Assembly (NCBI RefSeq): GCF_905475345.1
Contig: NC_066588.1
Span: forward strand, 8,607,001 to 8,671,000
Direction: 5' to 3'
Source of the DNA: Vespula vulgaris
Taxonomy: Eukaryota; Arthropoda; Insecta; Hymenoptera; Vespidae
Length of the DNA: 64,000 nucleotides
Shown: in pieces, positions 11,749 through 25,920 of the stretch
Position numbering within the stretch: the stretch's first letter is position 1
Layout of the letters: each line of letters starts with the position of its first letter
Translations under genes and position numbers: made by a program
The notes under the pieces: model-generated
Seen by the model: only the letters and a program-made list of their open reading frames with translations
Database searches by the model: none
What the model was told of the DNA's origin: nothing

Positions 11749-14700
11749 AAAAATAGAGGTTGGATGAAGGGATGAGAAGGATACGAAAGCAAGGAAAAGC
11801 TACTGTCGGTGGCACTACGCTATTTCCGACACGTTGAAGATACGTCTCAAAACCGTGGGAAGCTACAGAGGGTTCATGTTAAAGTGTCGTGTCGTTCGGT
11901 TCGGCAAACGAGAAGGATAAAACATGAGACAAGCCCTCGTCGCAAGAGGGCGCGATGCATTTAACAAGCCAGACGTGGCTTCAACCCTTTCGTTATCTTT
12001 CGTACGATTAAATTCATGAACCGACGAAGGGCTCGGGTAAGAGTATTCAACCGTCAGGGTGATGCGTTAGAATTGGTATTTTAATTTCTTTTCTCTTTTT
12101 TCCTCTCTCTCTCTCTCTCTCTCTTCTTTTCTTTCTTTCTTTTTTTTTTATTTTTGCGACTGTCACTCGAAAAATGAAGTACGAGTCGGCGAAATTTATT
12201 GATCGTTGTAATCTATTATATCGATTGCCATGCTCTTTACGTATGATTAATATTAGTATTACGACAATATTCTCAATTACGTTTGTTATTATTTCGTAAT
12301 CGATTGTTAGATCGATTTCCTTTTCTTTTTATCAAAACTTAAATTCGATCAAATAATTATGCTGTTTTTGAAAAAAGAAAAATGATTGCTCATTTTGATT
12401 CTCGGTAATTTAAATCTATACTTTAATTTATACTGTTATTTAATACGTTTAGTGCGTTGGTTTCTGAAATATTATTGGTTTCATTCTATCAGATTTACTT
12501 ATCGAGATAATACAACATAAGAGCCTTATTATACGAGATATTTTATGGGAAAACTAACCAGACTATGTTAATAGAAAATTTTTTATTGGCAAAAGTATAT
12601 GTATCTCGGCAACAGAGATAATGTTTATAATGCAAATAACCAGTGAGCGAACTGCAAACTTCTAAACTTTTACTAGATGTAAAAGTGTTAGTTTTACAAG
12701 AATGTGTATCACTACGTGCAGTAAGAACGAGTGAAATTTTGCGTAAAACTCGCTGAAAATTCAACGCAAACGTACCAGAAAATAACAGAGGCGTATGGAG
12801 AAAGCGTGAACTATTGTGAATACAAATTCAAATAGTATAAGTCATTTTCAGAAAATCGAGAACGTCTGAAAGACGAACTGCGTTACAAAAGACTTTCGAT
12901 ATCAAAAACATAGGAAAATGTTTGAAAAAGAAAGAAAGACAACAACAACAAAGAAGAAGAAAAATACAGAAAAAATAAAAAAGAAGCAAAAGAAATCTCT
13001 CTTCTACTTTCAGATTAAAGTTTAATATTAAAAAAGTAATTAGTACTACGGGAAAGAGTTACTTGCTGTATTCAGCAAAAAATTTCGAACAAGTGGATGC
13101 TTCATTATAACTATATTTTCTGTTATTTTTCATCGATCAACGAATTTTTAAAATTTGAAATTTTTGAATTCAATCCAAATTGAAATTCAATCGAAAGGAT
13201 AATCATCATGATGATGTAAAGAATATACAAATAATCAGTTGACAACTTAACGCGATAACATTAAACGGCTATCAATAATTCTACAAAAACTGAAAACAGT
13301 TTATAGCATTCGAACAAGTTATAGCATTCGAACTATTCTAAAGATAATGATGTTATTCAAATAACATTTATTGTATTATAAATCTGTTGAAAATACAAAA
13401 GTTTTCAATAAAAATTTCATTAATTTTCTCTCGCATTATAAAGCTATTATATCCTATTTTGAAAATTAAATCCGATACATTGAAATCGATGATAATTTTG
13501 AGGTCAGTATGTCAAATAATTATATCCAAAAACGAGTTTTAATGTTTAAGCGAGAAAATATGTGTTAAACAATGTTATCGAAAGATTTATTAGTCCAATT
13601 AAATTTATAAGTTCGAAAATAAAACGATCAAGACGATCGACAATCGTCTGTTAAATGAGAAAATAAAAAAATAAATGATCGGAGTAAAAAAGTTAGTATA
13701 TTCTGATTCTGATCACGGAAAAAGTTAAACGAGAAAAGTAAAGTGACCGGATGTCTTCGGTCTGTGAAAGTTGACTCTCTGTAAGATGCTCATAAACCAG
13801 ACGCCATTGGAAGACGAGATTCGAAAGCCACCTTCATTTCCCTTTAATCCCCGAACGTAAAGTCGTCAAGGCGCAAAGGCGATGCTCGTCGGTACCTCCC
13901 TGATGCATTAGCTTTAATTTATTTCGGCCGAACAAGTCCGATGTCGTTGCGTCGATCTCCACGGACATCACTGAAATTTATTTCGTGGAGATAGCTATCC
14001 ATTCTAACTCCCGTAAAAATTTCGGTCTTATATATGTCTTATATTCTAACAGATATAAAGCAATTAATTTCCTCTTTTTTCTGTAACGCTGTAATTATAT
14101 CAAATTTTAACGGTAAATAATATTAATAAGTATATATATATATAAATATCTAGTATAAATTATCAATATAGTATTATTGATAATTTACATTCATAGTATT
14201 TCTAATTAGTATTTCTAATATAAATTATCAATATATTCTATATTATACTTCATGATATAATTCTATTCTATTATTTCTCATGTATTTGATTATATATTTG
14301 CTATTTGTTAATTGAAAATTCTTGTAATTACATAATTTATTGAGAAAATGATTTATTTTATATATATATATATATGTGTATATATACGGTGTAACTATTA
14401 TAGCAATGATTTAACAAAATATCGATAGAAAGGTTTAGATACTTTAGTTTAAAAACTTTAGATACTTATTGGATTCGTATTGATATCTTCTGCGCCTTTT
14501 TTTTTTGTTTTATATACATAACAATTTCTATCATAAAAGAAAAAAAAAATTGTGATAACTTCCTTATGTGGACGATAACGCTCTTCATGAGAGAACTATA
14601 ATCAATATTACATTTATCTCTACAGATCTAATAATTCTAATTAAAAATATTTGTTATAAAATATTTGTTATATAATCGATAGGATTGGAGATATTAATTT

Positions 14701-14870
14701 ATATTTTTTAAAATAAGATATCCAATATACATGTACTTGATATATATACATATACATATACATATATATATATATATATTTAATAAAATTTCTCATTATA
14801 TCTCACTGTTGACTCCAAATTAATCGAAGTCGAAGCGGAGAGAGCAGATCAAAAGATTTTCAATCCAAGT
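11749..14870. other. Noncoding, very AT-rich in the second half
   Basis: 11750-12060 is more balanced in composition but has no usable frame. CT tract at 12103-12123. A 15-base unit TTATAGCATTCGAAC is directly repeated at 13301-13315 and 13319-13333. TA runs at 14133, 14360 and 14765. No gene supported. Confidence 0.55.
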
Positions 14871-15153
14871 CTAATCTGAACTCATAGCAATATTCATAGT
14901 CAAACTCGGTGCGGCGGAAGCTCGCAAGAAAGCTCGAAAAGGAATAAAAAAGTTCAGTGCTTCGACTGGTCTCTCCTCGATCAAGCAAATGCTCGATGCC
15001 CCAGGCCGTCTCAGCTTCCATAAATCCAAGCGTCTCGTCCTTCTCTTCGATCTATTAACCTTTTCCATCGATTTCCCCTCGTTCTACTTCGTATTTCCTA
15101 TCGAGCTTGAAGCTACGAAAAACCTGGATAAAAGTCGAAATACTGTCGCGTAA

Positions 15154-17481
15154 TTCAAAATAAGTACGACATTTACTATGTACCGATCGCCTGTGTCGTC
15201 CATTTTATAAATATACTTTTAAGATTTAAATAAGTTGAACTTTTTTTTCGCTCTCTTTCGTAGTTTCTTTTTTTTTTCTTCTTTCTTACGTTTTCCTATT
15301 TCTTTTTCTTTTTTTTTTTTTTCGTCGAAATCAAATAACACGACGAAGACGGTAAAGACGGATAGTACCTTTACCGATAGAATTTCGAATGGATGAAAAA
15401 CTGAGAAGAAAACTGATCAACGTCGTGTCCTACTTCCATTTCAAAAATACAAGGAACGAATGGAAGTAAGCAGACAATCTTAAGGAAAAGGAGAAAAGCA
15501 ACTACTATTCAGTGTCACCAGGCATTCACTTTCTTTGTCCCCCATCTGAATTTACCCTACGAAAGAAGAAATAAAAGAAAAAGAAAAAGAAGAAGAAAAG
15601 AAAGGAAAAGAAGAGAAGAAAAAAAAGACAGAAAAAGGAAGGATACAGATCGTTCCTCCCGATCTGATGTTATCAGACATTCATTTCCTTTTTAAATGTT
15701 TCGAAAAAAATAAAAAAGAATAAATAAATAAATAAATAAAGAGATGATAAAAATCTATTACGGTAGATTCAAAATCTTGTTAAATAAGTAAAGTAGGTAC
15801 TTGTTTAACTTCATTTTCGAAAGTAGATTTATATACCGTCCTTTATATCCCATTTCTTTTTATACAAACGAGCTCGTTCCCGTAAATCAAATTTTCGGTG
15901 TAAACCCTGCTTTTTATGAGAAACGTCCAACATCTACCTGAAATTACATATATTCCTTATGCTTATTCGTTAAAGAATAAGCTGACGAGAACAAACGATA
16001 TTGAATTTTCTTTTCTCATTTGATTTAACTATTACGAAGTAGTCATGAATACTATATCCGTAGTTGAGATAACGAAAACGTTTTATTTTCAGCTATTCTA
16101 AAACGATCGAATCTCTTCTTTTTATGTCATACAATAGCAATCTCTATTCGTTTACGATAGACTCTAATATTCATCGATCACGAATCATTCGAGATAACGA
16201 TTTATGATCTCTTCAAGTTTTCCTTGTCGGTTCTCCAAGATTGATGGAATATTAAATGTTCCTTGTGCAACTTTCGACGAAGAGAAGAAGAAAAAAGAAA
16301 AAAAAAAACATAAAAAAAGAGAGAAAGAAAAAGAAGAAAAAGAGGAAGAAATTAGTTCTTTGATTCTACAAAAGTCCACAGATCTTTAATCTTAAATAAA
16401 AAAAAAATACAAATATAAAACGCGGGAATATTTGGTTAAATCTACAAATTTAAATTTACATTGGTCGATTCATCTTCCATTACTTTCATAAGAAATTTCG
16501 ATAAAATTCATGTTAATGCCTGACATTATTTCCAATATTCCTGTGCATTTGGTATCGTTATTATCAAATACGAAATTTTTGATAAATTTTTTAATACTCT
16601 AATTGCCTGCCATTTCGATAACAGAAGTCAAATCTGACCAGATTTTCTCGTAGATCTTCGTTACACGGATAACCTGATTTGCGTTATAAATTTTATGCCC
16701 GTTCATGCAAACGTTTGCGCGTTCGCACAAACACACATTTAAATTTTAATAGGAATAATAAAGATCGCAAAAAAAAAAACATAACGTTCGAATTAGTCAA
16801 TGGTCAACGAAAAATTATTTATGAGATATTTTCGTTATGTCAATTATTTACAAAAAGGGACAAACGGAAAGCTAACTAATCGATGATCCAACATTCTCAA
16901 ACTCGCCTGAATTGAATAACGAGTTGTTCGCGGTCGATTAAATTAGTAAAGAGAGATTAGAAAGTCCATGGTTGGTAAGAGGAGAAGAGACCGCGACGGA
17001 AGTTTCATCACCCTCGTCACTTCCATCGAGAGTACCGGCTAGCTCGTTTAACGTTTTCAAGTGAGATCGAAGTTAATCGAAGTTTCGGCAACGATTCTCT
17101 ATTGCCGTATAATCGTCCTGAGATTATCTACCGAATGCTTGATACCAATACTAGTGTTCGTTGATCAACGGACCACTTAACATTGAATAAGTTGTTTTAG
17201 AGGTAGTACGATTATTACCCATCTCTACCGATGCTCTATCGCTTCGTTGAGCGAGAATATCGTATCTCGAGTACCCCATTTATATCCGTAACTCCCATCA
17301 TCGTCCTTGTCCTTTCATATATAGCTATCACCCAAATAACTTGTGTTCCGTCTCCGAAATTAACAGAAACAAACGACTGTTTCCTGGGAGTATAGATCCT
17401 TCCTTCCTTAAACCCCACCATCACCAAAAGCAGAACGATATTACACGAGGAAAGAATCACCATTTGTTCTCGTCTCTATTT
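15154..17481. other. Noncoding stretch
   Basis: A-rich and G/A-rich runs (15560-15640, 15710-15745, 16280-16345). The less AT-rich part at 16880-17460 has open frames on the minus strand (to 17236) with no recognisable product. Confidence 0.5.
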
Positions 17482-17488
17482 CTCACTC

Positions 17489-17544
<56 letters not shown>
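17482..17544. repeat. (CT)n microsatellite
   Basis: About 60 bases of CT. Confidence 0.95.
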
Positions 17545-17547
<3 letters not shown>

Positions 17548-18045
17548 GCTAAGATGCTTTAAGGAATCCAAGAAAATTCTTACGGACGAAGTTTCTTATC
17601 CCGTTGGATATATACAATATATACATAGAGAAACACAACCATAGTGGAAGAATCATTGCGTTTCTCGTATTTCGTAAATAATTCGCGGTAAACGTCACGC
17701 CTCTCCTAGTAGAAAGAATTGGGGAGTGGGGGGGATTGGACAGAGTCGGGAAAAGGAACGGATGCATTGTTCGTCGAGTTTCTATAACGGACAGAGTGAT
17801 TCACGAGTACGAGACAGGAGACAATTTTCTCGAAAGCGAGAGCACAATTTTTAGTCGGTTGACGAGAAGGACGAGAACGAGAACGGAGGAAGACGATTTA
17901 TGATGCAATAGCACCCACTATTGTTATCGCTCACTGGATTCTTTAGAGTAGCGTTCTGCTTCTCTGCCTACTTATCTCACCACCTTCTCTAGTACTTTTC
18001 TGCGTTTTTCTCAAAATGGATACATTTCTTATATTATATACATAT

Positions 18046-18046
18046 A

Positions 18047-18118
<72 letters not shown>
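18046..18118. repeat. (CATA)n(TA)n compound microsatellite
   Basis: About seven CATA units then more than 20 TA units. The MITE sits directly at its right edge. Confidence 0.94.

Positions 18119-18122
<4 letters not shown>
18119..18122. repeat. TA target-site duplication, left side of the MITE
   Basis: The dinucleotide TA at 18121-18122 abuts the element's first base. The matching TA is at 18453-18454. Because the left flank is a TA repeat, the left copy is partly ambiguous. Confidence 0.55.
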
Positions 18123-18452
18123 CAATGTCCCAATGAAAAGTATCTATTTTTATGAATTATTATGAAATGATGATAATAATTTTTTCTAAAACATCAGGAC
18201 AAATCAACTTTTTTCATAAATTCACCCACTTAGAACTAATCCCTTAAAAAGAAAGCTCCGAAAATCTTATCTAGTAACAGGGATTAAGTGGTATATTATT
18301 TGAAAGATCTTTTAATTCTCTTTACGTAAAGTGCTATTTTTCTTCTTTTTGTTTCCAAATTTTGAATTAATAGTTTTCGAGAAAATGCATTTCGATATCT
18401 TTATCACTAGATTTAGTAATAATCTTGGTGGACGATTTTCTTTGAGACACTG
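18123..18452. mobile_element. 330-bp MITE of the same family, with TA target duplications
   Basis: Seen: it starts CAATGTCCCAATGAAAA and ends TTTGAGACACTG, so the ends are imperfect inverted repeats (about 24 bases). Each end is flanked directly by TA (18121-18122 and 18453-18454). The left 200 bases match the arm of the longer element at 41.35 kb (blocks AAACATC, CATAAATTC, CTTAGAACTAATCCCTT, TTTTAATTCT, TTTTCGAGAAAAT). No coding capacity. It inserted at the edge of a (CATA)n(TA)n tract and contains a 12-base palindrome CTTTACGTAAAG at 18320-18331. Confidence 0.75.
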
Positions 18453-18454
18453 TA

Positions 18455-18983
18455 TACAATAATAATAATAATATATAATATAATTATGTATATTATAATT
18501 AAATTTTATATATATATCCACATATGTATATATGTATGTATGTATTCGAAAGAGCAAAATGTTTAAATAATTAAGCAATCTCTTCTCTCTGTCTCTCCTT
18601 CTCTCTCTCCTTCTCTCATATACATACACTGTTCCTGTCCCTGTTTGCCGATTTTCGTGTACGTTCACGATTAGGACAACAAACACTTTGACGTTACATC
18701 GCTTTGATCATTTCTATAGCATCCCTAGTATGGCATACCAGCTTAATGGAACTCGGAGGCATTAACAACGATCCGTCTATGTCATTACATGATTGCTAAC
18801 GTTAATCTAACCCAGAGAATCCCTATATCCTGGCTAACGTTTAAACGATCTTGAGTAATTAGTTCCTTTAGAATCTTTCCGAAAACTTTCTTATTTCTTA
18901 ATCTCTCTATTTCGTATTTATTTCGTAATCCCATAATATTCTACAATAGATATCCTACTTAAATTTCATGTGATTCTTCATCA

Positions 18984-19032
<49 letters not shown>

Positions 19033-19856
19033 TCGCAAACTGACGTGTAACTATTGCGTTCGTTCCAAAAAAAAAAAAAAGAGAAATAAATAAAATAGAA
19101 ATGACAACACAAACAAATGTAGAAAAACGAGAAAGGGAGAAAAAAACAAGAGATGGATTGCGAGAGATAAGGAATTGAGGTGATAAAGAAAATGAGCTGG
19201 GAAACTGATTAAATGTCTGTTATTGCAATTATAAACAAGGATTTGTTGAATATGCATATAAATAACGAATTGTATATCATCAGTTGGCATGACCAGATAT
19301 TAATTCGTGACAGGAGAAAATTAAAGCGTAATACGTGGGCTAGGCTAATTTGTGGAACGCGTACCAAAACCCTTTCCTCCCTTTCCTCCTCCACCTCCCC
19401 CCTCTCGTACCTCTCCTACCCTCGTCAGATACGTACCCTTATCGTAATATATGCACTTGCGGTTTTATCCGAACCACCGTTGCAAATTATAATGCCCTTC
19501 CTCCGTTTCACCCTCCGCCATTACCGCTGCGCTCTAGCGCACATACTTTATTCAGTTCGTTAATATGCTTTGCGTGCACTGATATTTTTCGAAAGCTGTC
19601 GTCGGTCTAAAGCGACACGTCTAGCTTGTGGAAAACTGCATGGCTGCAGCCTTGTATATAGTTACTATCTTCTCTATTTTCCCTTTTCTCTCTCTTTCTC
19701 TCTTTCTTTTTTCCTGCTCTTTTTCTTTTTCTCTTTTTCGTCAGATAAAATAAATTATCGAAAGACTGTAAAAAGTTGCGACGAGCACGTCGATCGATGG
19801 CGTGAGCAAAATATGGAAAAATGTAAAAATGGGAAAAAAAATAGACATAGAAGAAG

Positions 19857-19858
<2 letters not shown>
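18455..19858. other. Noncoding stretch
   Basis: Begins with AAT/TA-rich sequence. 19330-19640 is more balanced, with open plus-strand frames but no recognised protein and no splice set. CT-rich run at 19678-19740. Confidence 0.5.
18988..19028. repeat. (TA)n microsatellite
   Basis: About 40 bases of pure TA. Confidence 0.95.

Positions 19859-19906
<48 letters not shown>
19859..19906. repeat. (GA)n microsatellite
   Basis: About 48 bases of pure GA. Confidence 0.95.
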
Positions 19907-19909
<3 letters not shown>

Positions 19910-21100
19910 GAAACCACCGAGCGTTATTGCAAAATCGAGTCTGTTTCGTCGACGATAAATGTCGGGGTAACGCATAAAAAAGAGAAAGAGTCAGGAAGAT
20001 AAAGCAAAAGGGTGAGGTTGGAATGGTAGAGGGGAAAAATAAGTGAGAAAATTCCCTCTATATAACCAAACTTTTTTTGTCATCTCTAAAAAAAAAAAAA
20101 AAGAAAAAGAGAAAAGAAATAATTATATAATACGAAGAACTTGCGCTATTACTTGTATTTATAGCAATATAAATTGTTCGTGGGATACTAAGTTTGTGCG
20201 ACGAGAAAACGATATCGGATTAAAAAAAAAAAAAGAAAAAAAAGGAAAAGAAAATCAGATCGATGTTGCCGAAAAAAAATGATTAACTTTAAATTAGCAA
20301 AACATTAACGTTAGGATACGAGGTTACAATCAAGTTTAGGACCAAGTGAAAAAAATGCAATCAGACTTAAAGGCTACAGATATAGGTATTTATTTATGTA
20401 TATGAAATGATTTCATAGTTACATGACGTTGTAGAGGATTAAAAAAATACATTGAATAAGGAAGATTGAAAATCCGATAAACGGAGACAGCATTAATATG
20501 GTCGTTAGACACACGCATCGTGCATGCATTTCGATGTAATTGATACGAAGGGTTTTAATGGGAGCGATGGAGGACCATTAAAGAAGGATATATCAATAAC
20601 CGGATCGCATTTTCAATGGTAGATTCGAGCTCAATCCATTACGAGTCTCGTCATTATCGTTAATCCGTAGGTACTTATTCACCTCTATGGTACTTCCATT
20701 CACGAGTTAGTACACTTCTAGCTACTCCTACTACTCCTACTGCTACTGCTGCTGCTACTGCTACTACTGCTACTATGGGAACAAGTTTCAGGAACGCGTT
20801 GCATCCGAGAATATCCGCGAATTCCATCTGGCAACAACTAGCGGCCCAACTGAGAGACGACTAATTGAGATTAAATGTTCTAATAACGCTTAAAATTGCT
20901 TCGTCGCCTACGACAATCACTGTTCTCCAGTCTTTCTCTAAAATAATTCATAGTTCTTCTATATTTTTTTTTCTTTCTTTCCTTTTCTTTCTTTTTCTAT
21001 CATTTTGGAAATGAATACGACATTATTTTATTAATTTTTCAATTTTATCTTATTTGTAATATATAACAGATTATATTTATACTTATATAATATAATATAA

Positions 21101-21148
<48 letters not shown>

Positions 21149-21278
21149 ATAATAAAATTTATATGCTTAATTCAGATGAAAGCTAATTAAAACCTTTCTG
21201 ACTATCTCGAACATTGCATTTCTATTCGAAAATCTACTTCGTTGGAAAATCTATTGTTCGGACATAATGGAATTGATT

Positions 21279-21280
<2 letters not shown>
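19907..21280. other. Noncoding stretch with a CTA/CTG repeat
   Basis: Trinucleotide CTA/CTG/CTC repeat at 20722-20775 and (TA)n at 21105-21142. 20480-20720 is more balanced but lacks a frame. Confidence 0.55.

Positions 21281-21345
<65 letters not shown>
21281..21345. repeat. (GA)n microsatellite
   Basis: 65 bases of GA with one AAAG. Confidence 0.95.
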
Positions 21346-21347
<2 letters not shown>

Positions 21348-22750
21348 GTATTGCAATATCAAAATTTCTACATATTTAATATTATATTATAAATAAAATA
21401 TCTACATTCAAATAGCAATATTATTCATTCCAATAATAAATATATATTCTTCTATTTAAAAAATAATAAATTTATCATTTAGAATACATTTTTATATTAG
21501 TAAATTCTTTTATATTACTAAATTATTTTATATTAATAAATCTTTCATTTATAACACATAGCACGTATGAACGAAGTTTTAATGAATCTCGGCTAAGTAA
21601 TAAAATTAGAAATAATACGATTTCCACGTTCTCTGATTATACTCTTCTTCCTTTTTTTTTTCCTTTTTTATTTTTTCTATTAATATCGCACATTAACACG
21701 TGTATTTATTTTCCTATTATAATCCCAGTCCCGTTATAAATGAATTAAATAAAAACATTGATAATCTTTTTTATTTGTTTCTTTCATTCTCTCATTTTCC
21801 ATTATTCTTTTCTTATATTTTCATTGCAACATCGAAGATAGGTAAAGAGAATTCGACGGGTAAAGTACTTTCGAGTAAAGCGAAACGTTCCTTTCGATCG
21901 AGCAAGTTTTCATTCGACGTACCGGAATGTTTTCAATTCGGTAAGCTTCCCTTTCCCTCGCACTCCTTCTTCTACTTCCTGTTTCTCTCTCTTTCTCTCA
22001 TCGATGTACGTTCCCTTGGCTTCTCGCAACGAATCGAGAAGGAAAAGTTTGATGCTAAAGTAAACTTCGCTTTCCTTTCTGCGCCACGACATTGTCACTA
22101 GGCGCGTCGATCGTTGATTTCCACTGAAACGCAATATTCGAGTTAGTTGAATTCACGAATTGGAACGATCATACCAGCATGGTTTGTATGTATATATATG
22201 TATGTACTTACGTACATATATATGTATGTACGCATGTATATATGTATATATATATATATCGTATTAGAAATGTTCTAATTTATACGGGTAATGGAAATAC
22301 GAACATAAGATTGAAAATCAATTTGGAATAATTATACATATATATATATATGTGTGTGTGTATATGTATATATGTATAATTTAATTATAAACCACACGAT
22401 TTAATTATAAATGATTTGTTACTCATAAATGAATTATGAATATACATAATTTATCAATCATCTGTTAAATCGACCGTGTTAAAGTCACAATGACTTCGAA
22501 AGCTGAAAATGAAATAGTAACGTCCTGGTAAAGTCGTATATAAAGTCAGAACACTGAAGTAATAGACGAACTTGGTCATGATCTACGGCGTAATGGGGTC
22601 ATTGTTTTTTTTACGATAAATTTATGATACTTTTTCTTCTCGTAGCAGAGAGTACGGTCTGCAGATCAGTTTTCTTCAAAAGCTTGCCTCGAGCTACGTT
22701 AACATTGGACAGTGCTCTTTTTCAAATAGACGAGATACTTGACGTTCGAT
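21346..22750. other. Noncoding stretch
   Basis: AT-rich to 21830. TATG/CGTA repeats at 22185-22258 and TA/TG runs at 22335-22378. No gene supported. Confidence 0.5.
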
Positions 22751-22780
22751 CTATCGATCGATCGATCGATCGATCGATCT
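22750..22780. repeat. (ATCG)n self-complementary microsatellite
   Basis: Seven tandem ATCG units inside GATCTATCGATCG...GATCGATC. Every unit is its own reverse complement in register, so either strand can fold back. Confidence 0.9.
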
Positions 22781-23457
22781 TATAAATCGTAAGTAATCTC
22801 ACATTTGAACGAACAAACGAAAGAATATAATAATGTTTTATCATTATTCATTATTTCATCAATATCATCCTAGTAATCTTATAAAAAAAGATATTTATAT
22901 CTCCGCAAAATGGAAATCACGAGATCTTGAAAAATTAAATTTAACATCTCTAACGTCGAGCTTTGTCGGACGAGGGAGAAAAAAGGACATGTAACGTATT
23001 TCGAATCGTAAAAAAAAGAAACAAAAGAAACAAAAGAGAGAGAGAGAGAGAATAAAAAAAGAACGAATTAAAAGAAATATACGTACGATCAAAGCCGCTT
23101 TTACAATCAACGGCTTATACAAAATCTATGAAAGAACGTTTCATTTTCAATTCACATTGACATTTAATTGGGGACTACATTCATCGTACTCAGTTTAACG
23201 TTCTCCACGATATAAAAATAAATACGTTAGCCAAATCTATAGCAGACCATGCTCCATTTCTGTCCGCAGTTGTAAATACATGTATATATGTATATACTTG
23301 ATGAAAGAGATAGGCGAATAGTATTTTTCAATTTTTTCACATCACGTTTCGTTCCTTATCCGACTGTCAATTTTACAATATCCGTATGATGAACCGATGT
23401 ACGTCGTAGTCTGTAGCAAACATTATTTTGGAGCTTTGCCAGGCCTCTCTGTTTCTC

Positions 23458-23497
<40 letters not shown>

Positions 23498-23753
23498 TCT
23501 CTCTCACTCTCTCTCTAGTTCACTTCCACGTGTTCTCTCACGGGACAGGTTGATTTGGATATTGTCACGGTTATTTACATTGCAACGTTTCAAGCGTTAT
23601 TACAATTTCAATGATCCAGTCTAGTTGAAGAGAAAAGGATGAAAGGAAGATCAAAATTCAGCGTCCGTAAAATATCTACATAGGAAAATCTCGCTAATTA
23701 TCGTTCCTAATGAACTCCTTTCGTCGTTATTATCTATCTCTCTCTCTCTCTCC

Positions 23754-23808
<55 letters not shown>

Positions 23809-25619
23809 CCTCTCCCTCTCTGTTATGTTGTTTCTTTGTTACCATTACAATACCTTTGATAAAACGACTGATTAAAACGCTATTACGTAATTTGTTCACA
23901 AATTCAACGTGTTAATATTCAATGAGTTTTCGCATTGGCTTGAAATACCAGGACGATTAATATTACTCGATTAATTCGATTCAGTCGACTATGAATGGCG
24001 ATAAATGCTATTTCGATTTACAATCGAAAAGATTCCTTCGAAAAAAAAAAAACTCTTAGTAATATATTATTTTTCTTCTTCTTTTTCTTTTTCTTCGTTT
24101 TCTTATTATTATTGGTGAAATAATTACGTTTAAAGCGATTTTCTTATTTATCGATTATTTTCATGATTTATCTCTCTCTCTCTCTCTCTCCCTCTCTCTC
24201 TCTCTCTCTTTAGATATTCATCCGTCCAGTCGTTTATTTTGTCTTGTTTAGCTTGCCATGAGTATAAATCAACAGAGAAAGAGAGGGAGAGAGCGTAACG
24301 GTGAATCTGGCAGCTCAGCGAAATCGTACGGGTCATTTCAGATGGAAACATACCCGTAAAATCTCAACCAGTGAAACGTATATACATAGTATTTCCTCTC
24401 TTTTCCTTTTTTTCTTTTATCTACAATATTATCGCATTTCTACAATATCCTCGATCATTAAGAACACATATATACATTTATCCGTCGATGTAGCTCGATT
24501 GAATTATTTTTCAATCGTGTGGTAGAAATGTACGAAGTCCAACCGAGATATATTCTCGTGCGTTATACATCGGTTAACGTTAATGATGGAATTACGTCAA
24601 ATTTCAAGCATGATAACAACGCCCTACCCACATGTGTAGGTAATGTTTTGAAAACAGTACGATGATCAAGCCGCTACACGAGTGTTTAATCAAGAATATC
24701 GGCGTTTCATTCAATGACGTAAACATCACAGTGATCTCCGAAGATCATTGGAAATGCAAATAATTATCACTATCGACGTGTCATCCTCGATAGCATATAA
24801 TATTCATTTAAAATGATTTTTTTGGATTTACAATATTTACAATATTCAAAATATTCGCTTGTTGAAATTTGTCTCCTTCTCTAGTTTCAAAGCATCCATA
24901 ATTTTTTTTTTTATGAAATTAACTTTTTCATTATTTTTCTTTTTTATCGTGTATTCATGTTTTAGAAACGATGTTTTCTATTGTACGTACATATACATTC
25001 CTATTTGTTTGATTTCATGTAAAAACATTTTTTCAACGATAGCAACAAATTGGCCGAACTAAATCCAATAAAATTGCACGCGTAGTTCATTTATCACAGT
25101 GAAAAGTGCTGTCTACAATTTCAGACTGATCACCTGAAAGCTTTTAAAATGACGTCCATTTTATTACAAACATTTTAATGTTAAAAATCGACGGTACAAT
25201 AAAATCGTTTTTACATCGATATTTTGCAGAGACCTTTTGCGAATTGTTAAGACACATTATTAGTATTTTTAAACAAATTTATATACCTATGCATACATAT
25301 CGGTTTTAACATGACATTGATGTTATTGTAAGTTAACAGTCGAATTAATTTTATCAAACATTTACAAGTAAAATTTTGAAATGCATGTAAATATTTATTA
25401 TATACATTTAGTAATATTATGATAAAACTATAAGATTTAAAAACCCTCAAGAAGATAAAAATAAGAGAAGTTATTAACGATACAGTCTTTCAGGATCTAA
25501 GAAGAGAAAGAACGTGCGTATTACGAAAAAGCGAAGTTTTTTCACGAGGAAACAAGTGAAGTAGTTTCTACTGATGAGCTAAGTTTTTATCGATTTCCCA
25601 ATCAGTAATCAGTATGGTC
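22781..25619. other. Noncoding stretch with three CT tracts
   Basis: CT runs at 23462-23516 (with CACTCT interruptions), 23732-23820 and 24171-24209. The remainder is AT-rich with no supported gene. Confidence 0.55.
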
Positions 25620-25920
25620 ATTTATTATCTAGAAAAAAAGAAGAGAGAAAAAAAGGAAGAAGTATCTATTTGATCGACGATACTCTACGATTTTTCTAAG
25701 CAATACCATCGTTAATTTAATTTATTAACTAGAAAAAGAACAAAAAGAAAAAGAATAGTATCGATTTGATCGACGATACTTTACGATTTTTCTAAAAAAA
25801 AAAAAAAAAAAACCATCGTTAATTTAATTTATTAACTAGAAAAAAGAAAAAGAAAAAGGACAGTATCGATTTGATCGACGATACTCTACGATTTTTCTAA
25901 ACAAAACCATCATTAATCTA
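25620..25920. repeat. Tandem triplication, unit about 96-105 bp
   Basis: Seen: GTATC-ATTTGATCGACGAT followed by ACTCTACGATTTTTCTAA, CCATCGTTAATTTAATTTA and TTAACTAGAAAAAG recurs at 25662, 25758 and 25863. Copies differ mainly in the length of the A/G-rich spacer (the second has a long A run). The copies are otherwise almost identical, so the expansion is recent. Confidence 0.88.

Noticed and set aside
17236..17463. 75-codon minus frame
   Set aside because: Mixed composition, but no known domain or exon boundaries, and well within chance length for AT-rich DNA.
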